Shown: positions 45,586 through 54,096 of the stretch, piece after piece | Layout of the letters: every line of letters begins with the position of its first letter | How positions within the stretch are numbered: the first letter of the stretch is position 1 | NCBI GenBank assembly: GCA_963718745.1 | Contig: OY970370.1 | Span: 1,736,001-1,800,000, forward strand | Length of the DNA: 64,000 nucleotides | Source: Fermentibacter sp963718745 [NCBI: Candidatus Fermentibacterota bacterium] | Lineage (GTDB): Bacteria; Fermentibacterota; Fermentibacteria; Fermentibacterales | Direction: 5' to 3' | Notes under the pieces: model-generated | Databases searched by the model: none | What the model was told of the DNA's origin: nothing | The model's input: only the letters and a program-made list of their open reading frames with translations | Program-made: the position numbers and the translations under genes

Positions 45586-47031
45586 TCACCAGTCCAGCCG
45601 GTAGAGCACGCGCGTGTAGGTCTGTCCGCCTGAGAGGGACGTACCCCCCGGGAATACCCAGGATCCGAGCGGGACGAATGCAACTCCCAGCCTTGTGGAC
45701 GATCCCGGGAGCCTCTCCACGGCTCCGTGGGGGTCGAGCAGATGGGTCGCGCCGCTCTCCCTGAGGAAACGGACGGATGCCGCAGCATCGATGTCGAGGC
45801 CCGGGTATCCCGTAGCCGCGGAAGGAGTGACGAGCCCGCCCAGGTCGAGCAGCCGGACTTCGCTCTCGTATCCGAAGACACCGATCTCCTGGACTGCCAC
45901 GAGCGAACCGGGCGGGGTCAGGGAGTCCAGCCCGGAGGAGACGGCGCGGTAGACTTCCATGTTCCGGGCGACCTGCGCCATGTGCGGCCAGACAAGCGCG
46001 GCGCCGAAGGAGATCTGAACGGCCAGCACGGCCGTGGCAAGAGCCGCTGCCCTTCCGCGGGGGGCTCCGGGCCGCCCCAGGGTCATGCCCGCCAGTGCCG
46101 TGACCATCAACGGGATGACCGGGACCAGGTAGCGCGTGGTCATGGGAGCGCCTCCGGCCAGGAGCAGCGCCATGAGCATCGCGGGAGCGAGCAGGGCTCC
46201 TGTGCCCGGGATGCTCTCCTCCCTGCCCCGCCTGATCCTTCGGAAGGCCGCGGCGGTTGCGAGCAGGGCGAACGTCACCGCCAGCGCTCCGAGGAGACGG
46301 GGGAGCTCCGCTGCGAGATACGCCGCCACGGTTCCCCGGAAAGCCTTCGAGGCTGCGGCCGTGGGCAGGATCCTGCCGAAGTGGAACCAGGCGAAGGCAG
46401 TCCACGACGAGACGAGGAGGACCCAGGGGGACAGCGCCTTCAGAAGCTCTCTCCTGCTCATGCGGAAGCGCCGGAAGGAAAGGCAGAGGGGTCCCAGGAA
46501 CGCGAGCTCGGGGCGCACAAGGAATGCCGCTCCGGCCAGGAGGCCTGTAAGGAGGGGCGGAGCCCCTACGGAGGATGCGGAGAGGAACCATGCGGTGACG
46601 GCTGCTGCGGCAAGCGAGGCCTCCATGCCCGAAGCCCCCCACCGGATCATCCAGGGATCGGCCATGCAGATGAGCATCACGGCGGGAGCCGCGAAGGCTG
46701 CCGCCCCCCTGCCGAACCTTCGCGCGGCGGCCCATGCGAGGATCGCAGCAGCGCCTGCGGAAAGCGAGGACAGGAGGCGCGCCGTCACCGGCCCTCCGAG
46801 GCCGGCCCGGTACGCGATGGAAAGCAGCATCGCCCAGAGAGGGCTGCTGCACGCATAGACGGGCGGTTCTCCGGAATCGAAACGGAAACCGTTGCCGTCC
46901 GAGAGGTTGCGGGCGAACTGCAGGTGTATGTATGTGTCGTCGATCGCATAATCCCAGGGCAGGGCGAAGAGGAGCATCGCATATAAGAATCCTGCCAGCG
47001 CAGGGGCGGCGAGGACTGGAAGCCGCCTCAG
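45586..47031 (-). CDS. Polytopic membrane glycosyltransferase-like protein (GT-C), CTG start inferred
   Basis: 481 aa if it starts at CTG 47031. Eight to ten hydrophobic segments, with the GT-C-type first loop DYAIDDTYIHLQFARNLSDGNGFRF (D-D near the start of a periplasmic loop, as in PMT/ArnT/AftB groups) and a soluble C-terminal periplasmic domain of about 110 residues. No ATG, GTG or TTG precedes the first membrane segment in this frame except ATG 46977, which would cut it in half. CTG overlaps the upstream stop (CTGA) and has GGAG eight bases upstream. It probably transfers a sugar from a polyprenyl donor outside the membrane. Confidence 0.78.
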   Translation of the reverse strand: MRRLPVLAAPALAGFLYAMLLFALPWDYAIDDTYIHLQFARNLSDGNGFRFDSGEPPVYACSSPLWAMLLSIAYRAGLGGPVTARLLSSLSAGAAAILAWAAARRFGRGAAAFAAPAVMLICMADPWMIRWGASGMEASLAAAAVTAWFLSASSVGAPPLLTGLLAGAAFLVRPELAFLGPLCLSFRRFRMSRRELLKALSPWVLLVSSWTAFAWFHFGRILPTAAASKAFRGTVAAYLAAELPRLLGALAVTFALLATAAAFRRIRRGREESIPGTGALLAPAMLMALLLAGGAPMTTRYLVPVIPLMVTALAGMTLGRPGAPRGRAAALATAVLAVQISFGAALVWPHMAQVARNMEVYRAVSSGLDSLTPPGSLVAVQEIGVFGYESEVRLLDLGGLVTPSAATGYPGLDIDAAASVRFLRESGATHLLDPHGAVERLPGSSTRLGVAFVPLGSWVFPGGTSLSGGQTYTRVLYRLDW

Positions 47032-47678
47032 AGGAGGGACTCCAGCTCTTCGACCATGCGGGCGGCGCCCAGATGGACCTCGTCGATGCTGCCGGCGACC
47101 ATGTAGGCCGGCGTCGTCACGACCCGGAAGGCTGGATCGGTGACTGCATCCGAGGCCGGGCAGTCCACCGTGAGCGCACCAAGCGAGCGTGCGTACTCTG
47201 CCGCTTCGCACTCCGACCCCAGGGTGATCGTGACTCCCCGGAGGCAGGCCGCGAGTATCATGGGGGCTATGCACATGGCCCCTATCGGCCGGCCCGCCTC
47301 CCGCGCCGAGAGCACGAGCGCCCTGGTGGACGGTTCGACCTCGAATGCCGCTCCGGTCCGCCGGGCATAGCCGCAGAGCGAAAGTACGGCGCCCATGCCT
47401 CCGGGAAGCACGACCAGATCGTAATCCGAAGGGGTCACGGAGGCCAGGGGCCGGATCCGTCCCCGGGCTATCCTGGCCGCCTCCTCCAGCACCCGCCTGG
47501 GCTCGGCCGGTTTCCCCGTGAGGTGGCTCAGCGTGGTCGACTGCTCGATGTCGGGCGCTGCGAAAATGGTCTGGAAACCGGACTGCACGAGCGCGAGCAC
47601 GGCGCACACGGACTCGTGTATCTCGGATCCGTCCCTGTTGCCGCATCCGGAGAGAACGACCAGAGCCTTTCCGGCCAT
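47028..47678 (-). CDS. elbB: DJ-1/PfpI-superfamily protein, ElbB-like (glyoxalase III-type)
   Basis: 216 aa. Family start VVLSGCGNRDGSEIHESVCAVLAL is diagnostic of ElbB. Other blocks are ARIARGRIRPLASVTPSDYDLVVLPGGMGA and the nucleophile elbow GAMCIAPMIL with the conserved Cys. E. coli ElbB has weak glyoxalase activity and was linked to isoprenoid production; the true role is unclear. ATG 47678 has AAGGCGGAC upstream. The stop overlaps the CTG start of the next gene. Confidence 0.88.
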   Translation of the reverse strand: MAGKALVVLSGCGNRDGSEIHESVCAVLALVQSGFQTIFAAPDIEQSTTLSHLTGKPAEPRRVLEEAARIARGRIRPLASVTPSDYDLVVLPGGMGAVLSLCGYARRTGAAFEVEPSTRALVLSAREAGRPIGAMCIAPMILAACLRGVTITLGSECEAAEYARSLGALTVDCPASDAVTDPAFRVVTTPAYMVAGSIDEVHLGAARMVEELESLL

Positions 47679-47781
47679 CGTTGTCCGCCTTTCGCGCGGA
47701 TTCTGCGAACCAGAATCCGCCTGTTGCCCGGAACTCCGGGGGTCTGCCGAATATGGGCATGCCGGGGACGAAGCGGTCCGG

Positions 47782-48633
47782 TCAGGGAGCGAGGTGTGCC
47801 CTTCCTTCGACAGCCGCTCCGGAACCCCCCGTCCTCATCAGTTCCAGCAGTCCCCTCTCCAGGCCGGTTTCGGTTCCTTCCACGAGGACCCCGTGCTCGA
47901 GCAGCGAGACGTACAGGACCGAGTCCCCGTCTATGGTAAGCAGACCCACCTGGGGAAGAGTCCCGCCCGAGATGCCGAGAGGCAGGGTCATTCCCCCGGA
48001 TGGACCTGCCGAGACGTAGAGTACGCCCCCGACCCTCTCGGAGCAGAAGACGTGGATGTGGCCGGCGACGACGGCCTCGACGTCCGCCTCCGAGATAATC
48101 TCCCGCATCGCGGCGAGCTCTCCCGGAGCGGTTGCATCCATGCACCAGAAGGGCCTGTGGGTAACCAGCACCGAGGAAGCCTCCGGATCGACCAGCGAGA
48201 GCAGGGCGCGCAGATCGTCGAGGGCCTCCGCCGACAGGGTCTCCCGCATCGAGGTGTCCCAGGAGACGAAAGTGACGCCCTCGATCTCCTCGAACCCGTA
48301 CGGAGGGGCTCCCGCGGCATCGGACCAGGCCTGCCCCGATTCCGCGCTCCAGATGTCGTGGTTCCCCGGCGTGAGAAAGACCGGGAAGGCGGCGAATACG
48401 GGGGCGAGGGCCAGGAGAACCTCCTCCCACTGGGCGGAGACTTCCCGGGGGTCCTCCGAATACCCCTCGACCAGATCACCGACGCACACCAGCACGTCCG
48501 CTCCGGACCCGACCGCCCGCTGCACGCATGAAGCGAAGATCCCCGGGTCATCCCCCGCGAGGGTCCTGTCTCCGAGGACGGCGATCCTCACCGGGACGGC
48601 CATCAGCACCATCAGGCAGGCCAGCGATCCCAT
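47782..48633 (-). CDS. Secreted calcineurin-like metallophosphoesterase
   Basis: 283 aa. The start MGSLACLMVLMAVPVRIAVLGD gives a short signal-peptide-like stretch. Metal motifs are VCVGDLVEGYSE, PGNHDIW, VTHRPFW and AGHIHVF. The first motif is GDRT rather than DxH, a known variant in secreted members. Substrate unknown. ATG 48633 has AGGGAG upstream; a longer in-frame start at 48858 would overlap the divergent gene's leader and reads as unlikely protein. It is divergent from the lipoprotein gene at 48759. Confidence 0.8.
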   Translation of the reverse strand: MGSLACLMVLMAVPVRIAVLGDRTLAGDDPGIFASCVQRAVGSGADVLVCVGDLVEGYSEDPREVSAQWEEVLLALAPVFAAFPVFLTPGNHDIWSAESGQAWSDAAGAPPYGFEEIEGVTFVSWDTSMRETLSAEALDDLRALLSLVDPEASSVLVTHRPFWCMDATAPGELAAMREIISEADVEAVVAGHIHVFCSERVGGVLYVSAGPSGGMTLPLGISGGTLPQVGLLTIDGDSVLYVSLLEHGVLVEGTETGLERGLLELMRTGGSGAAVEGRAHLAP

Positions 48634-48758
48634 CGCGCTCCCTTCGGACTGTCCGGTGGGACAATACTCCACACGCGGGCGGGCGGTCGACGACCGGCTC
48701 CCCGGGTAGACCGCGGGGCCGGCAGGTTGTACATTCCGACCATTCCGAGGGAGGTAGG

Positions 48759-49424
48759 ATGAAAGCCCGGGCAGTCCCCCTGTTCGTGTTGTTGATGTCG
48801 AGCGGTTGCTACTATGGAGCCATGCAGGGCGCAAGGACCCTCGGCGACGGCCACGCATCGATCAGGGGCAGCCTGATGATGCCGGCCTTCTTCAGCAGCG
48901 AGGAGAGGCTCGAGGCTGAGCAGACCGGAGAGGACTACATCGATCCCTATCCGGGCTTCACGTTCTCCGTGGGAGCCACTCCGGACATCGACCTCGGACT
49001 GGCCGTGGTGGGATACGGCATCGGTCCCTTTCTCAAATACGGCCTTCTCGACCCGGAGTCGGACAAGGCGCTGTCCATCCTGGCCGGGATCAACTACGTG
49101 ATGCCCCCGCAGGTGGTCAGCCCCAGGGCTTCCATTGCAGGCGGCATGCTCCTGGGAAGGGATCTCGAGGTCTACGGCGGATGGGAAGGCGGATACGGGC
49201 CCGACCTGGCCAACATCCACGATGACGAGTACGGCGAAAGAGACTGGGATTATATCGAGAACACCTTCTACCACGCTCTGAAGGCAGGCTGCATCTACAC
49301 TATCAAGGGCGACGACGAGGAACAGTTCGGATTCCTGGTGCCCGAGCTGATCTGCTTCGAGTTCTCGGTCCCCCTGGACCTGGACCGGAACATGATAGTC
49401 GCGGGTCTGGGCCTGGGGTACTAG
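48759..49424 (+). CDS. Putative outer-membrane-type lipoprotein
   Basis: 221 aa. Signal peptide with lipobox (VLLMSSGC). The mature part alternates short hydrophobic and glycine-rich strands (GFTFSVGATPDIDLGLAVVGYG, ASIAGGMLLGRDLEVYGGWEGGYG, NMIVAGLGLGY), as in small beta-barrel or outer-membrane proteins. C-terminal aromatic Y fits an outer-membrane barrel. I do not recognise a named family. ATG 48759 has GGGAGGTAGG upstream. Confidence 0.65.
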   Translation: MKARAVPLFVLLMSSGCYYGAMQGARTLGDGHASIRGSLMMPAFFSSEERLEAEQTGEDYIDPYPGFTFSVGATPDIDLGLAVVGYGIGPFLKYGLLDPESDKALSILAGINYVMPPQVVSPRASIAGGMLLGRDLEVYGGWEGGYGPDLANIHDDEYGERDWDYIENTFYHALKAGCIYTIKGDDEEQFGFLVPELICFEFSVPLDLDRNMIVAGLGLGY

Positions 49425-49449
49425 GCGCCGTAACAATCCGTCCTGTCCG

Positions 49450-49989
49450 CTAGCCGGAATCCCTCGGAAGCTCCGAAAGCAGCGCAGGCGGTCGGAAACG
49501 GCCCCCTTCGGGTGCAACACCCTCCAGTTCGAGCAGCTTCAGTTTGAGCGCGACCCACTCCGGATCCGCTCCCGAGTAACCCCCCGGCCCGTCCGCCGCT
49601 ACAACCCTGTGGCACGGGACTACCAGACCGACCGGATTGGACCTGCAAGCCGCCCCGGCCGCCCTTGCCGCGCCCGGTCTGCCGAGGCTCGCCGCCAGGG
49701 CTCCGTAGCTGATGACATGTCCGGGCGGTATCCTCGGAAGCGCCCTCAGGACCTCGCCTCTGAAGCCGCCGATGCCCCCCGGGTCGACAGGCGTCGAGAA
49801 ACTCCGCGGACCCGGTCCGAAATAGGCCTCCAGCTCATCGCGCAGAGTCCCGGCGGGAAGTGGAGGCGCCTGCGTCGTCCGGACGAAGCAGGCGCCCGTC
49901 AGGCCGGATGGACCCATCGTGAACTCCCAGGCGCCGAGCTGCGACCGGAAGGAGAAAGTACCCTGCGGGAGATCCCGGAATCCTACCAC
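49450..49989 (-). CDS. ogt: Methylated-DNA-protein cysteine methyltransferase
   Basis: 179 aa. Repairs O6-alkylguanine by a suicide reaction on the cysteine in the active-site block NPVGLVVPCHRVV. The preceding GHVISYGALAASLGRPGAARAAGAA is the DNA-binding wing. The N-terminal domain is short. GTG 49989 is the likely start, overlapping the stop of the upstream lamin-tail gene by 7 nt with a poor ribosome-binding site; a later ATG is possible. Downstream ends 25 bp from the convergent lipoprotein gene. Confidence 0.93.
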   Translation of the reverse strand: MVGFRDLPQGTFSFRSQLGAWEFTMGPSGLTGACFVRTTQAPPLPAGTLRDELEAYFGPGPRSFSTPVDPGGIGGFRGEVLRALPRIPPGHVISYGALAASLGRPGAARAAGAACRSNPVGLVVPCHRVVAADGPGGYSGADPEWVALKLKLLELEGVAPEGGRFRPPALLSELPRDSG

Positions 49990-50816
49990 AGGCTCTTGAT
50001 CTGCCCCCAGGTGGTCCTGGAGAGGGAGGTGTAGATCGTGCCCGGTGTGACGGTCGCGACGAGCCAGGTGTCCGACATGTTCTCGCTGGTCTCGTCGTGT
50101 CCGGTCAGGCCGTTTCCACCCGTGAGCACCTCGGTGCCCTCGGTGAAATCGATTCTCTGGTACGACATGCCTCCCGCGTGGGCTGCGAGGCTGATCGGAT
50201 CCTGCGACGCCGAAACGACATCCGTCATGTAGGCAGAGGGGGCCGTGTCGCCGTCCGGACCGTCGAGGCTGATCCCGGTCTTCTCGACCCTGCGGGTGGT
50301 GTCATCGCCCCAGAGCGCGTAGTCCAGATCGTAGGTACGGTCGGAGTTGCCGTCCCAGAAGAAGAGGACGACGACCTCGTCGCCGTTGGTGAGGCCCGCT
50401 GCCGTATGGATGTACCCGTTCGGGGGCGTCGTCATCTGGGTTCCGACACCCGTGTTGAGCAGCTCGTAGTCCGGAGCCTCGCCGTAGAGGGTCTGGAAGG
50501 CGGATCCAGAAACGGCGACCGTTATCACACCGCCCGCCGGGAGCGTGGAGCCTGCAGGGAAGCGGACCAGGAAGTCATTCGACGAGCTCGTGAGCGGTCC
50601 GATGACGATCTGCGGGTAGAAGTACGCGAGCGTGGCCGAGGTCCCGTACAGGTCGCAGAGGTAGACATTGTCCAGGGAGATCGAGGCGCCCGTGGGGTTG
50701 TATATCTCCACGAACTCTCCCTCGGTCGGGGTGACGCAGACCTCGGAGATCAGGGGGATGCCCTGTGCCGAGGCTGCCGCAGCCGCCATCAGCGCAGCAA
50801 AGACGAGTTTGCTCAT
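49983..50816 (-). CDS. Secreted lamin-tail-domain protein with C-terminal TWGQIKSLW motif
   Basis: 277 aa. Signal peptide MSKLVFAALMAAAAASAQG. A lamin-tail-like domain follows (PLISEVCVTPTEGEFVEIYNPTGASISLDNVYLCD). The rest is Gly/Asp/Ser/Thr-rich and beta-like. The last nine residues, TWGQIKSLW, match TWGSIKTLF at the end of the unrelated secreted protein at 8019-8873. This suggests a shared C-terminal signal. ATG 50816 has GGCAGGAGC upstream; the longer reading to 50924 has no support. The 3' end overlaps ogt by 7 nt. Confidence 0.75.
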   Translation of the reverse strand: MSKLVFAALMAAAAASAQGIPLISEVCVTPTEGEFVEIYNPTGASISLDNVYLCDLYGTSATLAYFYPQIVIGPLTSSSNDFLVRFPAGSTLPAGGVITVAVSGSAFQTLYGEAPDYELLNTGVGTQMTTPPNGYIHTAAGLTNGDEVVVLFFWDGNSDRTYDLDYALWGDDTTRRVEKTGISLDGPDGDTAPSAYMTDVVSASQDPISLAAHAGGMSYQRIDFTEGTEVLTGGNGLTGHDETSENMSDTWLVATVTPGTIYTSLSRTTWGQIKSLW

Positions 50817-50882
50817 ATTGCTCCTGCCTTCCGGGTTGTGTGATGGCCCTATTATGCCGAAGCCGGAAGGGGAAGGACAGCA

Positions 50883-51707
50883 ATGGCCGGTGGAACGGGT
50901 TCGATAATAGACATGCACGTCCATACCACGGACTCGCCGGATGCCTCCCTGAAGGCGTCCGAACTTGCAGCGAGGGCGGGGGAGTCAGGTCTCGCGGGGA
51001 TCGGTTTCGTGGCCCACCTGGACTTCCACCCGGCGGACTTCTGCACGGGAGCCTTCTCGCCCGGGGCCTACGACCGCTCCTTCGAGGAAGCCCTGAGCGC
51101 GGGCCGCGGGCCTGTGCTCCTCAAGGGCGTGGAGATCGGGGAGCCCCACCTCTTCATGGACCGGGCCATGGCCGCACTGGAAGGCAGGAGCTACGACTTC
51201 GTCACCGGAGCCCTCCACTGGATCGGCGACAGGCTCGTCCTGGACGCAGGGGGTTTTGCCGGGACGAACCCGGACGACCTGGTGGAGGAGTACATCCTGC
51301 AGTCGATACGCATCGCGGAGGAGTGCCCCATCGACATCCTGGCGCATTTCGGAGTATGGCGCAGGGGGCTTTCGCGGGCCGGTGGAGGCCCCGGACCCGA
51401 CGAGGCCCTGTTGTGGCCGGACCTCCTGCGGAGGCTCTTCGGGGTGATGATTGAAAGGGGAATGGCGCTCGAGGTGAACACGGCCGGGCTCAGGAGGCCG
51501 GAGGGAGTCACATATCCCACGAGGAGCGTCCTCGGGTTGTACCGCGAGTGCGGCGGGAGCATGGTCACCCTGGGTTCTGACACTCACGGGGATCCGCACG
51601 TGTTCTACGGCCTGGCGCAGGGCGGGGCGCTCCTTGCAGCGGAGGGCTTCACGCGCGCCTTCTCCTTCAGGGACCGCAGCCCGGTCGCCTATCCCGTCCG
51701 CTCCTGA
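50883..51707 (+). CDS. PHP-domain phosphatase, HisJ-type histidinol-phosphatase-like
   Basis: 274 aa. PHP metal sites are seen in IDMHVHTTDS (HxH), GFVAHLDFHP, GVEIGE (bridging Glu), VTGALHWIGD, ILAHFGVW and TLGSDTHG (DxH). This resembles HisJ (histidinol-phosphate phosphatase) and related PHP phosphoesterases. No other histidine genes are in the window, so a broader phosphatase function cannot be excluded. ATG 50883 has GGGGAAGGA upstream. It is divergent from the lamin-tail gene. Confidence 0.82.
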   Translation: MAGGTGSIIDMHVHTTDSPDASLKASELAARAGESGLAGIGFVAHLDFHPADFCTGAFSPGAYDRSFEEALSAGRGPVLLKGVEIGEPHLFMDRAMAALEGRSYDFVTGALHWIGDRLVLDAGGFAGTNPDDLVEEYILQSIRIAEECPIDILAHFGVWRRGLSRAGGGPGPDEALLWPDLLRRLFGVMIERGMALEVNTAGLRRPEGVTYPTRSVLGLYRECGGSMVTLGSDTHGDPHVFYGLAQGGALLAAEGFTRAFSFRDRSPVAYPVRS

Positions 51708-51746
51708 GACCGGGACCCGCCCTCCTCACGAAGAGGCCGGGCAGGG

Positions 51747-53024
51747 TCACGCACCGGGTCCGGCAGTCCTTGCGGGATCGTTCCACAGCACTTCGAGCAC
51801 TTCCGAAAGCAGGCCTGCGCATCCGCCCTCCCGCTGCCGGTTCTCCACCAGCGCGGCGATGAGCCTTGGCAGAGCCAGTCCGGAGCCGTTGAGGGTGTGG
51901 ACCAGCCGGGTCCTGCCTCCGCCGGCCGGCTTGAATCTCATGTTGCCCCGCCGCGCCTGGAAGTCCCTGAAGTTGGAGATCGACGAGACCTCGAGCCATC
52001 TCTGCTGGCCTCCGGACCAGATCTCGATGTCGAAGCACTTCGCCGCCGAGAAGCTCAGGTCGCCTGTGGAGAGCAGCACTACCCTGTAAGGCACCGAGAG
52101 GGTCCTCAGGAGGCTCTCGGCATGTTCGAGCATCTCCGCGTGGGCTGCCTCGGAGCGGTCGGGATGCTCGATCCTCACCATCTCGACCTTCTCGAACTGG
52201 TGGACCCTGTTCAGGCCGCGCGTATCGCGTCCGTAGCTCCCGGCTTCGCGCCTGAAGCACGGCGTGTAGCAGCACATCCTGACGGGGAGCTGCCGTTCCT
52301 CCAGGGTTTCGCCCCGGTAGAGGTTCGTCACGGGCACCTCGCCCGTGGGGATCAGATAGAGCCCGTCCGCGTCCAGCCGGTACATGTCGGCCCCGAGCTT
52401 GGGAAGCTGTCCGGTGGCGGTCATGCTGTCGGCGTTTGCGAGGAACGGCGGCCAGATCTCCTCCATCCCCGATGCGGAGTGCCTGTCGAGCATCCACGAT
52501 ATCAGCTCGCGCTGCAGGCGTGCCGCCCAGCCACGCAGCAGGATGAAGTTAGACCCCGCTATCCTTCCGGAAGCCTCGAAGTCGAGCACTCCCTCCATGA
52601 GTTCCCAGTGCGGTCTCGGCTCGAAACCGAACGAGGGCTTCTCCCCCCATTCTCTGATCACGACGTTGGCCGACGCATCCCTGCCTTCAGGCACGTCCCC
52701 GTCCGGCAGGTTGGGGAAGGAGAGCTCGAGGTCGTCCATCTCGATGCCCAGAGCCTTCTCCCGGTTCTCCAGCCCGGGGATGAGCTCACCTGTCGCGCGA
52801 GCCTCGTCCATGAGGGCGGATGCGTCTCCACCCCCGCGCTTCAGGGCCGAGACCTGCTGCGACAGTTCGTTCCTCCGCTTCCGGACCTGATCCAGCTCGT
52901 GCACTACGGCCCGCCTGGCCTCGTCCGCGCCGATCCACTCGTCTATGCGGCAGGGTTCGTTCTTGGACCCGCACGCCCGTCTGACCCTCTCCGGGTCGTG
53001 TCTGAGCAGTTCCCTGTCAAGCAT
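51747..53024 (-). CDS. serS: Seryl-tRNA synthetase
   Basis: 425-aa class IIa enzyme. N-terminal coiled-coil arm (about 30-100) with DQVRKRRNELSQQVSALK; motif 1 region RELISWMLDRHSASGMEEIWPPF; motif 2 CYTPCFRREAGSYGRDTRGLNRVHQFEKVEM; and motif 3 NGSGLALPRLIAALVENRQ. ATG 53024 has CGGAGATTCC upstream. A 39-bp gap separates it from the convergent PHP gene. Confidence 0.96.
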   Translation of the reverse strand: MLDRELLRHDPERVRRACGSKNEPCRIDEWIGADEARRAVVHELDQVRKRRNELSQQVSALKRGGGDASALMDEARATGELIPGLENREKALGIEMDDLELSFPNLPDGDVPEGRDASANVVIREWGEKPSFGFEPRPHWELMEGVLDFEASGRIAGSNFILLRGWAARLQRELISWMLDRHSASGMEEIWPPFLANADSMTATGQLPKLGADMYRLDADGLYLIPTGEVPVTNLYRGETLEERQLPVRMCCYTPCFRREAGSYGRDTRGLNRVHQFEKVEMVRIEHPDRSEAAHAEMLEHAESLLRTLSVPYRVVLLSTGDLSFSAAKCFDIEIWSGGQQRWLEVSSISNFRDFQARRGNMRFKPAGGGRTRLVHTLNGSGLALPRLIAALVENRQREGGCAGLLSEVLEVLWNDPARTAGPGA

Positions 53025-53062
53025 GGAATCTCCGTTTCATATCCCCTCCCGGCGGGGCGGGA

Positions 53063-53410
53063 TCATGTCAGTTTCGGCAGGAAGATCACGAGACCGGCAG
53101 CCAGGGCTCCCAGGGATGCCAGGAGGACTCCGGCGGCCGCGACATCCTTTGCAGCCTCCACGAGGGGATGTCTCTCAGGCGCCGTCCGGTCCGCGAGATG
53201 CTCGATCGCGGTGTTCATGGCCTCGGCGCTCCAGACCGTCGAAACAGCGAATATGACGGCAATCCATTCACCCCTCGAAAGCCGGACCAGTATGCCCAGG
53301 ATCGTGACGGCCAGCGTTGCCGCCAGGTGGATCCTCGCGTTCGCCTGGCCGGCGACGAGAGTGCGGATCCCCCTGAAGGCGTAGGAGAAGCTGCGTATCC
53401 TGTCCCTCAT
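53063..53410 (-). CDS. dgkA: Undecaprenol/diacylglycerol kinase family protein (DgkA)
   Basis: 115 aa. Three membrane segments with the core WIAVIFAVSTVWSAEAMNTAIEHL and KDVAAAGVLLASLGALAAGL, including the conserved ExxNTAIE motif. In Gram-positives the enzyme phosphorylates undecaprenol; in Gram-negatives, diacylglycerol. ATG 53410 has GAGGAG six bases upstream; a TTG at 53431 is in frame but worse. It follows the PAP2 gene on the same strand with 10 bp between stop and start, suggesting lipid-carrier recycling as a joint function. Confidence 0.88.
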   Translation of the reverse strand: MRDRIRSFSYAFRGIRTLVAGQANARIHLAATLAVTILGILVRLSRGEWIAVIFAVSTVWSAEAMNTAIEHLADRTAPERHPLVEAAKDVAAAGVLLASLGALAAGLVIFLPKLT

Positions 53411-53420
53411 GAGTTGCTCC

Positions 53421-54095
53421 TCATCTGACAACCGGCATCAGGCCGTCGCCCGAGAACTCCAGCCCGAAAACCGCGGAATCCTCCCCGTCCCCGTCCCGGC
53501 TGGTGATGGCCAGACCGGCGGCGGCTCCTGCCGCGAGCCCTGCGACCACATCCGAGAGATGATGATCGCCCCTGTGGACCCGGGACAGTGCTGTGAAAGC
53601 CGAGACTGCGGCGAGCGGGATGCCGGCCCCCGGCCCGTGCTCCCGCCATGCGACGGCAGCGACGGCCGCAGAGGATGCGGAGTGGAATGAGGGGAAGCTC
53701 AGCCTGTCGCTCAGATCCGGCCGCTCCCTGCCGGTCGCGACCTTCAGGAGCCCTGTCACGCCCAGGCTCAGGACCAGCGCCTCCGTGCAGAGCAGACCGT
53801 CGCGTTCGAGAGTCTGGTCCCCGGACAGGCCCCCGGCCGCCCAGACTGCGGTCGACAGGGCAAGGGACCCGAAGCCGAACGCCCTGTCGCAGACCTCCGC
53901 AGCCGCATCCGCCGGGCCTTCGCCCATGAACCCCCTCATCTCGATCCCCGGCTCGAGCACGAGCGCGGTCGCACTTGCCAGCACGCCGATCCCGGCGGGA
54001 GCCCCGGACACCATCTCCACGTAGCCCTCCCCCAGGTCGTCCGCGAACGAGTCGAGGGAGGCCAGGACGGCCAGGAGCGCCGCCAGAACTGTCAA
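53421..54095 (-). CDS. PAP2-family lipid phosphatase, exported
   Basis: 224 aa, with a signal-peptide-like start (MTVLAALLAVLASLDSFA). Acid phosphatase motifs are KVATGRERP (K-x6-RP), LSFPSFHSASSAAVAA (PSxHS, with F in place of G) and SRVHRGDHHLSDVVAG. Family members dephosphorylate undecaprenyl-diphosphate or phosphatidate. TTG 54095 starts two bases past the end of the aminotransferase gene. Its location before dgkA and after polysaccharide genes fits undecaprenyl-phosphate recycling, by inference. Confidence 0.85.
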   Translation of the reverse strand: MTVLAALLAVLASLDSFADDLGEGYVEMVSGAPAGIGVLASATALVLEPGIEMRGFMGEGPADAAAEVCDRAFGFGSLALSTAVWAAGGLSGDQTLERDGLLCTEALVLSLGVTGLLKVATGRERPDLSDRLSFPSFHSASSAAVAAVAWREHGPGAGIPLAAVSAFTALSRVHRGDHHLSDVVAGLAAGAAAGLAITSRDGDGEDSAVFGLEFSGDGLMPVVR

Positions 54096-54096
54096 T

